Counted from the stretch's first letter, positions 25,729 to 34,875 are shown. The stretch is 64,000 bases of DNA from Microthrixaceae bacterium (GCA_023957975.1 JAMLGM010000002.1:124001-188000); one strand, 5' to 3'. The notes: generated by a model not told the origin, from the letters alone. Program-made: numbers and translations.

Positions 25729-25908
25729 ATGGCCGTCCCAAAGAAGAAGATGTCGAAGGCGAAGACCCGCATGCGCCGTGCGTCCGCCTGGAAGCTGTCC
25801 GCTCCGCCGCAGAGTGTCTGCCCGCGCTGCAACATCACCAAGTTGCCCCACGTCGTGTGCGGTAACTGCGGGTGGTACCACGGTCGTCAGGCGATCGAGG
25901 TCGACTGA
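25729..25908 (+). CDS. rpmF: 50S ribosomal protein L32
   Basis: 59 residues. AVPKKKMSKAKTRMRRA is the usual N-terminus. VCPRCNITKLPHVVCGNCGWY holds the four zinc-binding Cys. The ATG at 25729 has AGGAA 8 bases upstream. The frame stays open upstream to a GTG at 25657 that sits 9 bases after TATGCT. Use of that start would add 24 residues with four Cys; the standard start is preferred because L32 normally begins AVPKKK. Confidence 0.95.
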   Translation: MAVPKKKMSKAKTRMRRASAWKLSAPPQSVCPRCNITKLPHVVCGNCGWYHGRQAIEVD

Positions 25909-25941
25909 TCCAAATCCCCACCCCAGGTGGCACCGGCGCGA

Positions 25942-25947
25942 TAACAT
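25942..25947 (+). promoter_or_regulatory. Possible -10 hexamer of acpP
   Basis: TAACAT about 100 bases before the acpP ATG, giving a structured GC-rich leader with a ribosome site GAGGAG. Confidence 0.4.
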
Positions 25948-26046
25948 TCCGCCCGTCACACCCGGTGGCGCGGCGCGTTGAGGCGACGAGGCGGACCGCA
26001 CCACGGTGTTTCCCGTCCGAGCACACCGCCGTAGAGGAGATCGTCG

Positions 26047-26334
26047 ATGCCAGCCGAAACGCATACGCATTCCGCTCCCCTCGACCGGTCCCGGGTGTTG
26101 GAAATCGTGCAGGACCTGCTGGGTGAGATCCTCGAGATCGACCCGGGCTCGGTCTCCGAGTCGGACTCCCTCGTCGAAGACCTTCATGCCGACTCGATCG
26201 CCCAGTACCAACTGGTTGAGGCGTTGATCAGCGAGTTCGGGGAGCGCACCGTATCCGACTTTGAGACCGACGAGTTCGACGACATCGAACTCGTCAGTGA
26301 CGCGGTCGACTATGTCGTCGCGCGACTTGGCTGA
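26047..26334 (+). CDS. acpP: Acyl carrier protein
   Basis: 95 residues. The phosphopantetheine serine is in DLHADSIAQYQLVEAL (DSI rather than the common DSL). The four-helix acidic pattern is typical. It carries growing acyl chains in fatty-acid synthesis. GAGGAG lies 8 bases before the ATG. An N-terminal extension of about 12 residues (ETHTHSAPLDRS) is unusual for AcpP. Location between rpmF and rnc is common in bacteria. The start of rnc lies inside its last codons. Confidence 0.9.
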   Translation: MPAETHTHSAPLDRSRVLEIVQDLLGEILEIDPGSVSESDSLVEDLHADSIAQYQLVEALISEFGERTVSDFETDEFDDIELVSDAVDYVVARLG

Positions 26335-27106
26335 CGGGGGGCGCGCCGCCCGGCTCGAGGCGCTGAGCGAGCAGCTCGGGTACGTGTTCGGTTCGCCCGA
26401 CCTGCTCGAAGCCGCCCTGTTGCACCGGTCGTGGTGCGCCGAGAACGGCGGGGTGCCCAGCAACGAGCGACTCGAGTTCTTGGGCGATGCGGTGTTGCAA
26501 TTGGTCATCACCGACCGGCTCTTTTCCGCCGAACCGCCGCTGCCCGAGGGGGTGCTGGCCCAGCGCCGCGCCGCCCTGGTCAACACCCGAACCCTCGCCG
26601 GAGCGGCCCGCCGGGTCGATCTGGGTGGGGTCATCCGGCTCGGTCGGGGAGAGGCCTCCACCGGTGGCGCCGACAAGGATTCGATCCTCGCCGATGCCAC
26701 CGAGGCGGTACTCGGGGCCGTCTACCTCGACGGTGGTCTCGACGTGGCCACCGAGGTGACGACGCGCTGGTTGTCCGGCGATATCGAACGAATCGAAGCC
26801 GGTGGCGATCTCGGCGACGCGAAGTCGAAGCTTCAGGAACTCACCGCCCACGGCCTCGAGGCGGTTCCCCACTACGAAGTGTGGGGTAGCGGACCCGAGC
26901 ACGCCCTCGACTTCCAGGCACGGGTACGGCTCGTGCCCGCCGAGATCGATCCCGCAGATTTCGATGTTGCCGTAGCCACCGGAGCGGCGGCGACGGTGTG
27001 GGGCGAGGGGCTCGGCCGCACGAAAAAGGACGCCGAACAAGCAGCTGCGACCGCTGCCCTGAAACGACTGGTCGACGAAGGGAAACTGAACGATGAGCAT
27101 GCCTGA
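26312..27106 (+). CDS. rnc: Ribonuclease III
   Basis: 264 residues. The RNase III signature NERLEFLGDAVLQLV and the second metal cluster DATEAVLGAVYLDGG give the catalytic Glu and Asp. A dsRNA-binding domain follows (SKLQELTAHGLEAVPHYEV, GEGLGRTKKDAEQAAATAAL). It processes rRNA precursors and double-stranded RNA. The ATG at 26312 overlaps acpP by 23 bases; a later TTG is possible but the overlap fits tight coupling. The 3' end overlaps mutM. Confidence 0.94.
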   Translation: MSSRDLADGGRAARLEALSEQLGYVFGSPDLLEAALLHRSWCAENGGVPSNERLEFLGDAVLQLVITDRLFSAEPPLPEGVLAQRRAALVNTRTLAGAARRVDLGGVIRLGRGEASTGGADKDSILADATEAVLGAVYLDGGLDVATEVTTRWLSGDIERIEAGGDLGDAKSKLQELTAHGLEAVPHYEVWGSGPEHALDFQARVRLVPAEIDPADFDVAVATGAAATVWGEGLGRTKKDAEQAAATAALKRLVDEGKLNDEHA

Positions 27107-27926
27107 GCTGCCCGAGCTGGAGATCCTTCGGCGAGACCTCGACAAAGAGGTCACCGGCAAGAAGATCAAGTCGGTGGAGATCACCGGAACTCAGACCACC
27201 AAACGCGGCGGAACGAAGAAGTCGCTGCTGGCCCGCCTCGACGGACACAAGATCGATTCGGTGAGCCGCAAGGGAACCTGGATCGTCCTCGGGCTCGATT
27301 CGGGGGAGAAGGCGATGATTTCGCTCGGTGCCGGCGCCGGGCTTCGGCGAAACCAGGCCAAAGACGCCCCGCAGCCGGGTCTTGCGGTGAACATCACGTT
27401 CACCCAGGGTGGGCAGCTGCGCCTGCTCGACCCGAAGAAGTCGTGTGAGTTTTTCGTCGTCGGCGAGGACGAGGTGGCCGACGTGGTCGGCGAGATCGGC
27501 TTCGACCTGGTGGAGGAGGCGATCCCGTGGACCAAGTTCGGTGAGCAGCTGCTACGACGCAACGCCAAGCTGAAGGCGATACTGATGGACCCGACGTTCC
27601 TCGTCGGCATCGGACCGATGTACTCCGATGAGATCCTCTTCGAGTCGGGCCTGCGCTACGACCGCACCCCCGAGGGGCTGTCGACCCAGGAACTTCGTCG
27701 CCTCAGCCGTGCTGCGGTCGAGATCGTGCACGATTCGATCAAACACGGCGGTGCCTCGGTCGGGCCGGACGGCTGGGTCAACCTCCACGGCGAGGCCGGG
27801 TCGTACAACGAATTCATCAACGTTCACCATCGCGACGGCGAAATGAGCCCTCGTGCCCGCGGCCCGATCGTGAAGGCGAAGTTCCAAGGCGCCTACACGT
27901 ATTTCTGCGAGCAGACCCAGGTCTGA
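27099..27926 (+). CDS. mutM: Fpg/Nei family DNA glycosylase, zinc-finger cysteines lost
   Basis: 275 residues from the ATG at 27099. This start is required because the catalytic Pro must follow Met (MPELPELE); an ATG two codons earlier would bury it. The H2TH region is LMDPTFLVGIGPMYSDEILF, with Pro in place of the usual Asn after GIG. The family removes oxidised bases and cuts abasic sites. The C-terminal finger normally has C-x2-C and C-x2-C; here it reads RDGEMSPRARGP ... YTYFCEQTQV, keeping one Cys. A zinc-free finger as in some eukaryotic relatives is inferred. It overlaps rnc by 8 bases. Confidence 0.87.
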   Translation: MPELPELEILRRDLDKEVTGKKIKSVEITGTQTTKRGGTKKSLLARLDGHKIDSVSRKGTWIVLGLDSGEKAMISLGAGAGLRRNQAKDAPQPGLAVNITFTQGGQLRLLDPKKSCEFFVVGEDEVADVVGEIGFDLVEEAIPWTKFGEQLLRRNAKLKAILMDPTFLVGIGPMYSDEILFESGLRYDRTPEGLSTQELRRLSRAAVEIVHDSIKHGGASVGPDGWVNLHGEAGSYNEFINVHHRDGEMSPRARGPIVKAKFQGAYTYFCEQTQV

Positions 27927-27945
27927 GCGGCTCAGGTCGTCGCTG

Positions 27946-27951
27946 TAGGCT
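27946..27951 (+). promoter_or_regulatory. -10 hexamer of smc (leaderless)
   Basis: TAGGCT, 6 bases before the GTG at 27958. Confidence 0.65.
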
Positions 27952-27957
27952 CGCTTC

Positions 27958-30900
27958 GTGTTCCTCAAGACGCTGCAGATCAGGGGCTTCAAGTCCTTTG
28001 CTGATGTGGCCTCGCTTCAACTCGAACCCGGGGTCACCGTCGTGGTCGGCCCCAACGGTTCCGGCAAGTCGAACGTGGTCGATGCGATCGGCTGGGTGCT
28101 CGGTGCCCAGGCGCCCTCTGCGGTGCGTTCCCAGAAGATGGATGACGTCATTTTCGCCGGGTCGGCGAAACGGCCGGCTCTCGGTCGCGCCGAGGTCAGC
28201 CTCACGATCGACAACACCTCGGCCACCCTGCCGATCGAGTTCAACGAGGTCACCATCACCCGCACCCTGTTTCGTTCGGGTGACAGCGAATACCAGATCA
28301 ACGGCGTGTCGTGTCGATTGCTCGACATTCAGGAGCTTCTGAGCGACTCGGGGGTCGGGCGCCAACAACACGTCATCATCAGCCAGGGTCAGATCGATGC
28401 GGTGCTGAACGCCAAGCCGGAGGACCGGCGCCTCATCATCGAGGAGGCGGCCGGGGTGTTGAAATTCCGGCGTCGCAAGGAGAAGTCCGAACGGCGCCTC
28501 AACGCCACCGAGGGCAACCTGTTGCGCATCCAGGACCTGTTGCGCGAGGTGCGCCGCCAGCTTCGTCCGCTCGAACGCCAGGCCGATGCGGCCCGCCGCC
28601 ACGAAGCGGTGATCACCGAGTTGACGGCGTTGCGGTTGCACCTCGTGGGTCGCGAACTGTTTCGGCTCCGCCAGCAGTTGCAGGAGTCGACCCGCACTCA
28701 GAACGAGCTTCGCACCACCGACCGCGAAATTCGGCGCCGCCTCGCCGGCCTCGACGCCGAGATTCTCGCGACCGAGGCGCAACTGTCGGCGATGGGCGGC
28801 GACGACTTCGGCGATGCGCTCGTTCGCTACGAGTCGTTGCGTGAACGCGCCAAGGGGATGCAGTCGTTGCTGATCGAGCGGCGCCGTGGCATCGAACGCG
28901 ATCGCAACGCGTTTGTCGATCAGGCGGTCGTGGCGACCCTCGAAGCCGAACACGCACAGTTGACGGGTGAGTTGGCCCAGGTGGTCGCCGATGAGGCGGC
29001 GGCCATCTCCAACACGGCCGCGCTCGAGGCCGCCGAAGTGGAGTTGGCCGAGGCCCGCCGCGAATTCGAGTCCGACTGGGGCGACGGTGTTGCTCCGCCG
29101 CCGAGCGAGGCTGCGGAGATCCGAGGCGAACTCGCAGCGTTGCGCGCCACCATGGAGCGCACCGAGGCCGACAGCCGCCGGCTCAACACCCAACGCGAGA
29201 GCGCCCGCACCAAGCTCGAGCGCATCGTCGACGAGTCGCAACGCCTCGTCACCCAGCACGCCGAGGCGGAGGCGAACGTTGCACAGTTCGGGACGAGCGC
29301 CGAGCGGACCGAACGAGAACGGGCCGAGGCGGAGTCAGCGATCGTCGAGGTCGAGGAGCGCGCCGCGAACGCGTCGGCCGAACTGCACAGCTGGACCGCA
29401 CGGGCCGAGGCATTGTCCCTCGCCCTCGACGACGCCCGTAAGAAGGCCGGTGCGAAGCACCTCGCCGGACTCGATGGGGTCGTGGGCACCCTGCTCGACA
29501 TCGTCGAGGTCGACGAAGGGTGGCAGAGCGCATTCGAGGCGGCGGCGGGCGAGGCGCTGAGCGCGGTGGTCGTAGCCGACGGCACCACCGGGCGTGCGGC
29601 GTTGGCGGCGCTGAACAACAACACGTTGTCCGGAGCGGTTCTGGCCATTACCCAGGCGGTGAGTCAGACCCGCGGCGCCGAGGTGTCCGCCGGAATCGGC
29701 GAGGCGTTGCGTCAACACGTCAAGGGGCTGAGCCCGGATGTGGAGCCGCTGCTCGACGCGCTGTTGAGCGGGGTGGTGGTCGTCGACGGCGACTGGACCG
29801 CTGCCCTCGACGCAGCGCTGGCACATCCGGACGCGACGATCGTGAGTCGAAGTGGCGACCGCTTCGGCCGTACCGGTTGGCGGGTCGGCCAAACCGGAAC
29901 CGGGGCTACCGGCGCGGCGCTGGTCGAGGCGCAGGAGCACCTTGGCACCGCACGCGAGGCGGCCGAACAGACCGCGGCTGAGTTGAAACTCGCCAAGGAA
30001 CGTCTGGCCCAGTTGCGTCGCGACGCCAACGATGCCGAAAAGGCCGACGACCAGAACACCTCGCGGGTGCGCAGCCTGGCCGATGCGCTCCGGCGTACCG
30101 AACGCGACCGGGTCGAGTCCGAACGAGAGATGGCGACGGTCGACCAGCACCTCGCCGACCTCTCCGAGCGCATCGAGCGCGAATCGGCGCGGCGCACCGA
30201 ACTCGAACAGCGGCTGCCAGCGCTCGAGGCGGTCGAGGCGGAGATGTCCGAGCGGGCCCGGAAGATGGCCGAGGCGCGGCGAGAGCTCGAGGCGAAGGCC
30301 TCGCGGGTCGGAGCGCTGCGCACCGACGTGCAGGTCAAGGTGAAGGGTCTCGCGGATCGTAAGCGCTTCCTCACCGAGCGCATCGCGCAGGTGGACGAGC
30401 GCTTGAGCCGCAACCAGGCCGAGCGCCTCGCTGCCGAACAGCGCCGCCTGCAACTCGACGCCCGCGCCGAGGTCACCGACGTGCTCGTCGCCTTTGTCGC
30501 CGATCGTCTCGTCGAGGTCGAAGCCGGCCTGGCGGTGTTGCGAGATGCCCGGCGGAGACAGTCCGAAAAGACCCGTGCGGTGACCGCCACGCTCGAGGAT
30601 CTTCGCCGGTCCCGCGCCGGGGCCGAACGAGAACTGGAGGAGAACCGCGAGCGGATGCAGCGGGCCGAGATCGCGGACGCCGAGACCCGCATGAGGCTCG
30701 AGGCCGCGACCGAGCAGGTCCGCACCGAACTCGATGCTGAGCCCGAGGTAGCGATTCGCGCCGAGTGCCCCGAACTCCCCGACGGAGTGACCCCGCAGGC
30801 CCGCCTGCGTGAACTCGAACGCGACCTCAAGTTGATGGGGCCGATCAACCCGCTCGCGCTGCAGGAGTTCGAGGCGCTCCAGGAGCGCCATCAGTTCCTC

Positions 30901-31440
30901 GAGAGCCAGCTCGAAGACATCCGCTCGACCCGCAAGGAACTCACGAAGGTGATCCGGGCGATCGACGAGGAGATCGTCAACGTGTTCGCCGCCGCGTATG
31001 CGGATGTGGCGATGAACTTCAAGGAACTGTTCGAGCTGTTGTTCCCCGGCGGCCAGGGTGGGTTGACGCTGACCGACCCGAACGACCTGCTGAGCACCGG
31101 CATCGAGATCGAGGCGCGGCCCTCGGGTAAGAACGTCCGCAAGCTGTCGCTGTTGTCCGGCGGTGAGCGCTCGCTGGTGGCGTTGGCGTATCTGTTTGCG
31201 GTGTTCCGTAGCCGCCCTTCGCCGTTCTACGTGATGGACGAGGTGGAGGCGGCGCTCGACGACGTGAACCTGCACCGGTTCCTGTCGCTCGTGGCCGAGT
31301 TCCGTTCGACCGCACAGTTGATCATCGTGAGTCACCAGAAGCGCACGATGGAGGCCGCAGATGTGCTCTACGGCGTGACGATGGAGCCCGGCGGGTCCTC
31401 GAAGGTTCTCAGCGAGAAGGTCGGCGCCGCACGCTCCTGA
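27958..31440 (+). CDS. smc: Chromosome segregation protein SMC
   Basis: 1160 residues, normal length. The N-terminal head has Walker A (GPNGSGKSNVVDAIGWVLG, about 31-50). Two long coiled coils flank a hinge at about 490-650 (LDGVVGTLLD). The C-terminal head has the signature LSGGERSLVALAYLF and Walker B YVMDEVEAALDD. SMC dimers with ScpA/ScpB load on and organise the chromosome. The GTG at 27958 has TAGGCT 6 bases upstream. In Actinobacteria ftsY usually follows; here a block of minus-strand genes intervenes. Confidence 0.97.
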   Translation: MFLKTLQIRGFKSFADVASLQLEPGVTVVVGPNGSGKSNVVDAIGWVLGAQAPSAVRSQKMDDVIFAGSAKRPALGRAEVSLTIDNTSATLPIEFNEVTITRTLFRSGDSEYQINGVSCRLLDIQELLSDSGVGRQQHVIISQGQIDAVLNAKPEDRRLIIEEAAGVLKFRRRKEKSERRLNATEGNLLRIQDLLREVRRQLRPLERQADAARRHEAVITELTALRLHLVGRELFRLRQQLQESTRTQNELRTTDREIRRRLAGLDAEILATEAQLSAMGGDDFGDALVRYESLRERAKGMQSLLIERRRGIERDRNAFVDQAVVATLEAEHAQLTGELAQVVADEAAAISNTAALEAAEVELAEARREFESDWGDGVAPPPSEAAEIRGELAALRATMERTEADSRRLNTQRESARTKLERIVDESQRLVTQHAEAEANVAQFGTSAERTERERAEAESAIVEVEERAANASAELHSWTARAEALSLALDDARKKAGAKHLAGLDGVVGTLLDIVEVDEGWQSAFEAAAGEALSAVVVADGTTGRAALAALNNNTLSGAVLAITQAVSQTRGAEVSAGIGEALRQHVKGLSPDVEPLLDALLSGVVVVDGDWTAALDAALAHPDATIVSRSGDRFGRTGWRVGQTGTGATGAALVEAQEHLGTAREAAEQTAAELKLAKERLAQLRRDANDAEKADDQNTSRVRSLADALRRTERDRVESEREMATVDQHLADLSERIERESARRTELEQRLPALEAVEAEMSERARKMAEARRELEAKASRVGALRTDVQVKVKGLADRKRFLTERIAQVDERLSRNQAERLAAEQRRLQLDARAEVTDVLVAFVADRLVEVEAGLAVLRDARRRQSEKTRAVTATLEDLRRSRAGAERELEENRERMQRAEIADAETRMRLEAATEQVRTELDAEPEVAIRAECPELPDGVTPQARLRELERDLKLMGPINPLALQEFEALQERHQFLESQLEDIRSTRKELTKVIRAIDEEIVNVFAAAYADVAMNFKELFELLFPGGQGGLTLTDPNDLLSTGIEIEARPSGKNVRKLSLLSGGERSLVALAYLFAVFRSRPSPFYVMDEVEAALDDVNLHRFLSLVAEFRSTAQLIIVSHQKRTMEAADVLYGVTMEPGGSSKVLSEKVGAARS

Positions 31441-31464
31441 ACTGTGCGTTGAGTGCGGTACCGG

Positions 31465-31500
31465 CGGCGGGGACAGCGGCGGGGACCGCGGCGGGGACGC
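31465..31500. repeat. Three 12-bp repeats after smc
   Basis: Three copies of CGGCGGGGAC plus two variable bases lie between the convergent ends of smc and the lipoprotein gene. Confidence 0.7.
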
Positions 31501-31540
31501 GGATGGTCCTGGATGCGCCGCGGCGTTCGCAGTGGCGGCC

Positions 31541-32017
31541 TCAGTTGCCCGAGCGAGTTCCGAGCGAGGTGGTCGTTCGGTCCGAGGCGCGCGTGGTCGT
31601 GGTTCGACCCGTCTCAGAGGTGGCCCCGTCGCGTGCGGTCGTCGTGGCTCGCGATTCGCCCGCGGGTTCGGTGGTTGTCGATTTCGACGGCGAGGCGGTG
31701 GTCGTGGTCACGGCGGAAATGGGTTGGCCGTCCTCATCGAGCTCCAGGCCGAGGAGACATGCCGCGATGGTTCTCGACATCGTGCGGGCCGCGGCGTCGG
31801 AGATCTGATCGTTCGGGCCGCCGGTTCGTCGCAGCTCGGCCATGATGTCGGCGTCGTCGCGGATGCCGTCGTAGGTGCATCGAGCGACGTCTTCAGTGAC
31901 CCCGTTTGCGGTGACCTGCTTGACGAACTCGTCCTCGGGGAAGGAGTCGTCGTCACCCCCGCATCCCGTTGTGAACAAGATTGCGGCCACCGCGAGCGCA
32001 CCGATGAGTCGCTTCAT
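31541..32017 (-). CDS. Small lipoprotein with Thr/Ser-rich tail
   Basis: 158 residues. The signal peptide MKRLIGALAVAAILFTTGCGG ends in a lipobox (TTGC), so it is probably lipid-anchored outside the membrane. A short folded part (about 27-95) has two Cys (VARCTYDGI and TIAACLLGLE) that could form a disulfide. The last 60 residues are Thr, Ser, Arg-rich and look disordered or glycosylated. No family recognised, though the DEFV...C...C pattern resembles small actinobacterial lipoproteins. The ATG at 32017 lies 8 bases after TACAGT. Confidence 0.8.
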   Translation of the reverse strand: MKRLIGALAVAAILFTTGCGGDDDSFPEDEFVKQVTANGVTEDVARCTYDGIRDDADIMAELRRTGGPNDQISDAAARTMSRTIAACLLGLELDEDGQPISAVTTTTASPSKSTTTEPAGESRATTTARDGATSETGRTTTTRASDRTTTSLGTRSGN

Positions 32018-32025
32018 AGGGGCCA

Positions 32026-32031
32026 ACTGTA
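32026..32031 (-). promoter_or_regulatory. -10 hexamer of the lipoprotein gene (leaderless)
   Basis: TACAGT on the minus strand, 8 bases before the ATG at 32017. Confidence 0.55.
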
Positions 32032-32187
32032 TCTGGCCCGACCCATGGTGCCGTGCCTGAGCACCCGCTCGCTTTAGGGGCGCGCCGATGCCCACGCAGT
32101 TGCGTTGTGGACCGAGAGTTGGAGGTTCAGACGGCTGGGCAGGTCCGGGCTTGTCCGGGCTTGTCCTGAGGAGTCGCAATCGCCGGT

Positions 32188-33678
32188 TCATTGGCGTATC
32201 GGTGGTTGGGGTGGTTTGGTCGGGGTGAGGGAGAGTTGCCCGACTGTGGGGCGCCCGGCCCTCGTCGCTCCACCGGTTCGGCTGCTCCTGCCCGAGTTTC
32301 GGTGGGTGCGGGCGTCGTGGGGTCGGTACATGCGGGTGTTGGGGGTGGCGGCCATGCGGTCGTAGCGGTGTCGGATGGTGGCGATCGCGTCGGCCAAATC
32401 GACGGTTCCGCCGCGGACTTTCACCTTCGGTCGGGCCGGTGGTTCGGGTTGGGTGGCGAGTTCTTCGGGGATGGGGCCTTGGCGTTGTACCCCGTGTTGT
32501 TGTCCCCAGATCGTGATGCCACAGGGGTGGGTGTAGAGGGTCCATCCGTCGGTGGTGATGTGCATGGCCCATCCGACGCGGTGCACCAGGCCGTGGTGGT
32601 GTCGGCACAGACACGCCAGGTTGTTCACCGCGGTGGCGCCGCCGTTGCGGTGATGGCGAACATGGTGGGCTTCGGTCTGTTGGACCGGTGCTTCACAGCC
32701 GGGGAAACAACACCCCCCATCCCGGGCGGCGAGTGCGGCGCGTTGAGCGTCGGTCGCCAACCGCACGGAGTGGCCGACATCCAACGGTTGGCCCAGGCTG
32801 TCCAACAGGACGGCGCGGAGTTCTGGGTCGCACATCATCCGTTCGATCACGTCCGCGGTGAGTGGATCACCGGTAGGCGAATACGCGCGTGGTTGGCCGT
32901 GTTCGTCGTGTTGCAGAATCACTGTGACTTCGGCGGTTCCTGGCCGGTAGTTGCCCGACAGGGTGAACTGGGTGCCGAACCGGCACAGGTCCATCAACGC
33001 TTTAGCCCGCAACTGCGATTCTGATGTCGTCGGTGACCGGTCGAATTGTTCGGCGTCGTTGCGGACAGCTTTGCGGTGACGGTTGGTGGCGTCGGTGATG
33101 GCTTGGCGGACGACCTCGGCGTAGTCGCCGAAGAACTCTCCGACGATCTCTACACCGATGACACCGTCGGGGCCGTGGATGTCGCGCAGGTCGAGCCAGG
33201 ACTCCTCTGCAGGTGGGGCGGGTTCGGTGCCGTCGGTGTCGACGAGTCGTGCCAACGCGGCGATGACCTTTTCCCATTTCGCGAACGTCAAATGCTCCGC
33301 CAAATCCAACATGGGCCCGGCGTTGTCGGACCAGGTGGGTTCGATCCGCGGGTTCGACCACCGTCCGATCACGACCAGGTGATCAAACCCCACGACACCC
33401 GACCGCAGGCGGTCCAATACCTCGGGTCGATACCGGCGTCGTACCGCCCGAGCGACCGAAACGCGTCGGGCGGCGGTCACACCGGAACAACGAGCGGTCT
33501 TGGACACCCACGCTTTGGTGGACAGGCCCTCGACGACGTCGGTCATCCCAACAGCATCCAACTCGCCCACCACGTCGATCATGTGCAGATCCAAACGGCG
33601 TTGCAGTTCGAACAACACCGCAACATCGTCGATCCCGGAACCCAGGTTATTCAGGTCGCTGTCGAAGCCCTCGAACAT
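32188..33678 (-). CDS. DUF222/HNH endonuclease of the 13E12 repeat family
   Basis: 496 residues. The N-terminal two thirds is a DUF222-type helical domain. The C-terminal HNH nuclease has CCFPGCEAP, then TEAHHVRHHRNGG, LACLCRHHHGLVH, with the zinc-binding Cys and the catalytic His. In mycobacteria such '13E12' genes are multicopy and suspected to be mobile or selfish; the biological role is unknown. A Pro-rich basic tail of 100 residues follows. The ATG at 33678 is preceded by TAGAGT 7 bases upstream; the longer frame upstream is not needed. No terminal repeats or target duplications were seen. Confidence 0.88.
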   Translation of the reverse strand: MFEGFDSDLNNLGSGIDDVAVLFELQRRLDLHMIDVVGELDAVGMTDVVEGLSTKAWVSKTARCSGVTAARRVSVARAVRRRYRPEVLDRLRSGVVGFDHLVVIGRWSNPRIEPTWSDNAGPMLDLAEHLTFAKWEKVIAALARLVDTDGTEPAPPAEESWLDLRDIHGPDGVIGVEIVGEFFGDYAEVVRQAITDATNRHRKAVRNDAEQFDRSPTTSESQLRAKALMDLCRFGTQFTLSGNYRPGTAEVTVILQHDEHGQPRAYSPTGDPLTADVIERMMCDPELRAVLLDSLGQPLDVGHSVRLATDAQRAALAARDGGCCFPGCEAPVQQTEAHHVRHHRNGGATAVNNLACLCRHHHGLVHRVGWAMHITTDGWTLYTHPCGITIWGQQHGVQRQGPIPEELATQPEPPARPKVKVRGGTVDLADAIATIRHRYDRMAATPNTRMYRPHDARTHRNSGRSSRTGGATRAGRPTVGQLSLTPTKPPQPPIRQ

Positions 33679-33685
33679 GTGTATG

Positions 33686-33691
33686 ACTCTA
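33686..33691 (-). promoter_or_regulatory. -10 hexamer of the DUF222/HNH gene (leaderless)
   Basis: TAGAGT on the minus strand, 7 bases before the ATG at 33678. Confidence 0.55.
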
Positions 33692-33792
33692 AACGCGACC
33701 CCTGACACTGAAGCCGGGTGGGCCAGATCTTCGGGAACCACGAACGCCCGATGAACCAGACGAGCCCGAAATGCTCAGGGCCGACCAGCCGA

Positions 33793-34767
33793 CTACGGCA
33801 GGCGCTGGTACCACCACAGCGACAGCACGCTCGACAACGCGAGCAACCCGAGGCCCCAGCCGAGGACCTTCGCGGTGATCTCGACCCGTTCGATGTCGTA
33901 ACCGATCGAGCTGCCCAACTCCTCGTAGACCTTGGTGAGGTCCTTGGTGGAGGCGGCTTCGAAGAACTGTCCGTGGGTCTGTTCGGCGAGGTTCCCGAGG
34001 GCGTCGGTGTCGACCGGGACCGGCACGATCTCGGTGTTGCCCGTTCCCGTTCCGTCGTCGACCTCGACGTATCCGTCGGCGGTGCCAAAGGCGATGGTGT
34101 AGACGGGCACGCCGGCGTCGAGCGCCGGCTGAATCGCATCCTCGGTGGGCGTGCCGACGGTGGTCATCCCGTCGGAGAGCAATACGATGACCGCCGGCGG
34201 GCGTTCGCCGTCGCTGTCGGCAGGCACCGAGGCGATGGCCTTCAGTGAGGTGTTTACGGCATCGCCGATCGCGGTTCCCTCGCCGAGTTCCAAACCGTCG
34301 ATCGCGGTCACCGCCTGGCGACGGTTGGTCGTCGGCGGCACCAACAAGGAGGTGCTGCCGTTGAAACTCACCACCCCGAGCTGCAGGTTGGCAGGAACCG
34401 ACTCGACGAAATCGACGGCGGCGGACTTGGCCGATTCGATGCGCGACGGGTCGACGTCGGTGGCGTACATCGACAGCGACGTGTCGATCGCCAAGATGAT
34501 CGTGGTCCGTTCCCGGGGCACCCGCTGTTCGTTCTGCGGTCGGGCATAGGCGGTGACGAGCACGGCGAGCGCACACAGGTGCAACGCCGCGACGAGGTGG
34601 CGTTTCCAGCCGGGGCTCTTCGGTGCGATCTTGTCGATCAGGTTGACGTTGCTGAACCGCACGGCGCTTCGCCGACGACGAAACTGCACCGCGATGTAGC
34701 CGACGACGAGCGCAGCGACGGCCACCAGCCACCACAGGCGCTGGGCATCGAGAAACTTCCAATCCAT
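33793..34767 (-). CDS. BatA-like membrane protein with von Willebrand factor A domain
   Basis: 324 residues. A membrane helix at about 10-28 and another at about 57-75 precede a VWA domain (about 88-275) with the MIDAS motif DTSLS and the later LLSDGMTTVG Asp. A C-terminal helix (about 300-320) closes the protein, giving a membrane-bound metal-adhesion domain as in BatA. With the DUF58 and MoxR genes upstream it forms a MoxR-DUF58-VWA set. In other bacteria such sets assemble or mature envelope complexes or metalloenzymes; the client here is unknown. It is the last gene of the minus-strand operon. Confidence 0.87.
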   Translation of the reverse strand: MDWKFLDAQRLWWLVAVAALVVGYIAVQFRRRRSAVRFSNVNLIDKIAPKSPGWKRHLVAALHLCALAVLVTAYARPQNEQRVPRERTTIILAIDTSLSMYATDVDPSRIESAKSAAVDFVESVPANLQLGVVSFNGSTSLLVPPTTNRRQAVTAIDGLELGEGTAIGDAVNTSLKAIASVPADSDGERPPAVIVLLSDGMTTVGTPTEDAIQPALDAGVPVYTIAFGTADGYVEVDDGTGTGNTEIVPVPVDTDALGNLAEQTHGQFFEAASTKDLTKVYEELGSSIGYDIERVEITAKVLGWGLGLLALSSVLSLWWYQRLP

Positions 34768-34790
34768 CGGTGTTTCCTCAGTTCCTTCCC

Positions 34791-34850
34791 GGGGCGAGTT
34801 CTGGGGCGAGTCCCAGGGCGAATTCCAGTGCGAGTTCCAGTGGGGGTTTC
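34791..34850. repeat. Degenerate 12-bp tandem repeat between DUF58 and VWA genes
   Basis: About five copies of a GGGGCGAGTTCC-like unit fill the 108-bp gap between the two genes. It is not part of either reading frame. Confidence 0.7.
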
Positions 34851-34875
34851 AGCGCGGCGGCGATCATGGCGGGTG

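Noticed and set aside
32188-33741. Insertion sequence or intein around the HNH gene
   Set aside because: No terminal inverted repeats, target duplications or split host gene; the DUF222/HNH layout is that of stand-alone 13E12 genes.
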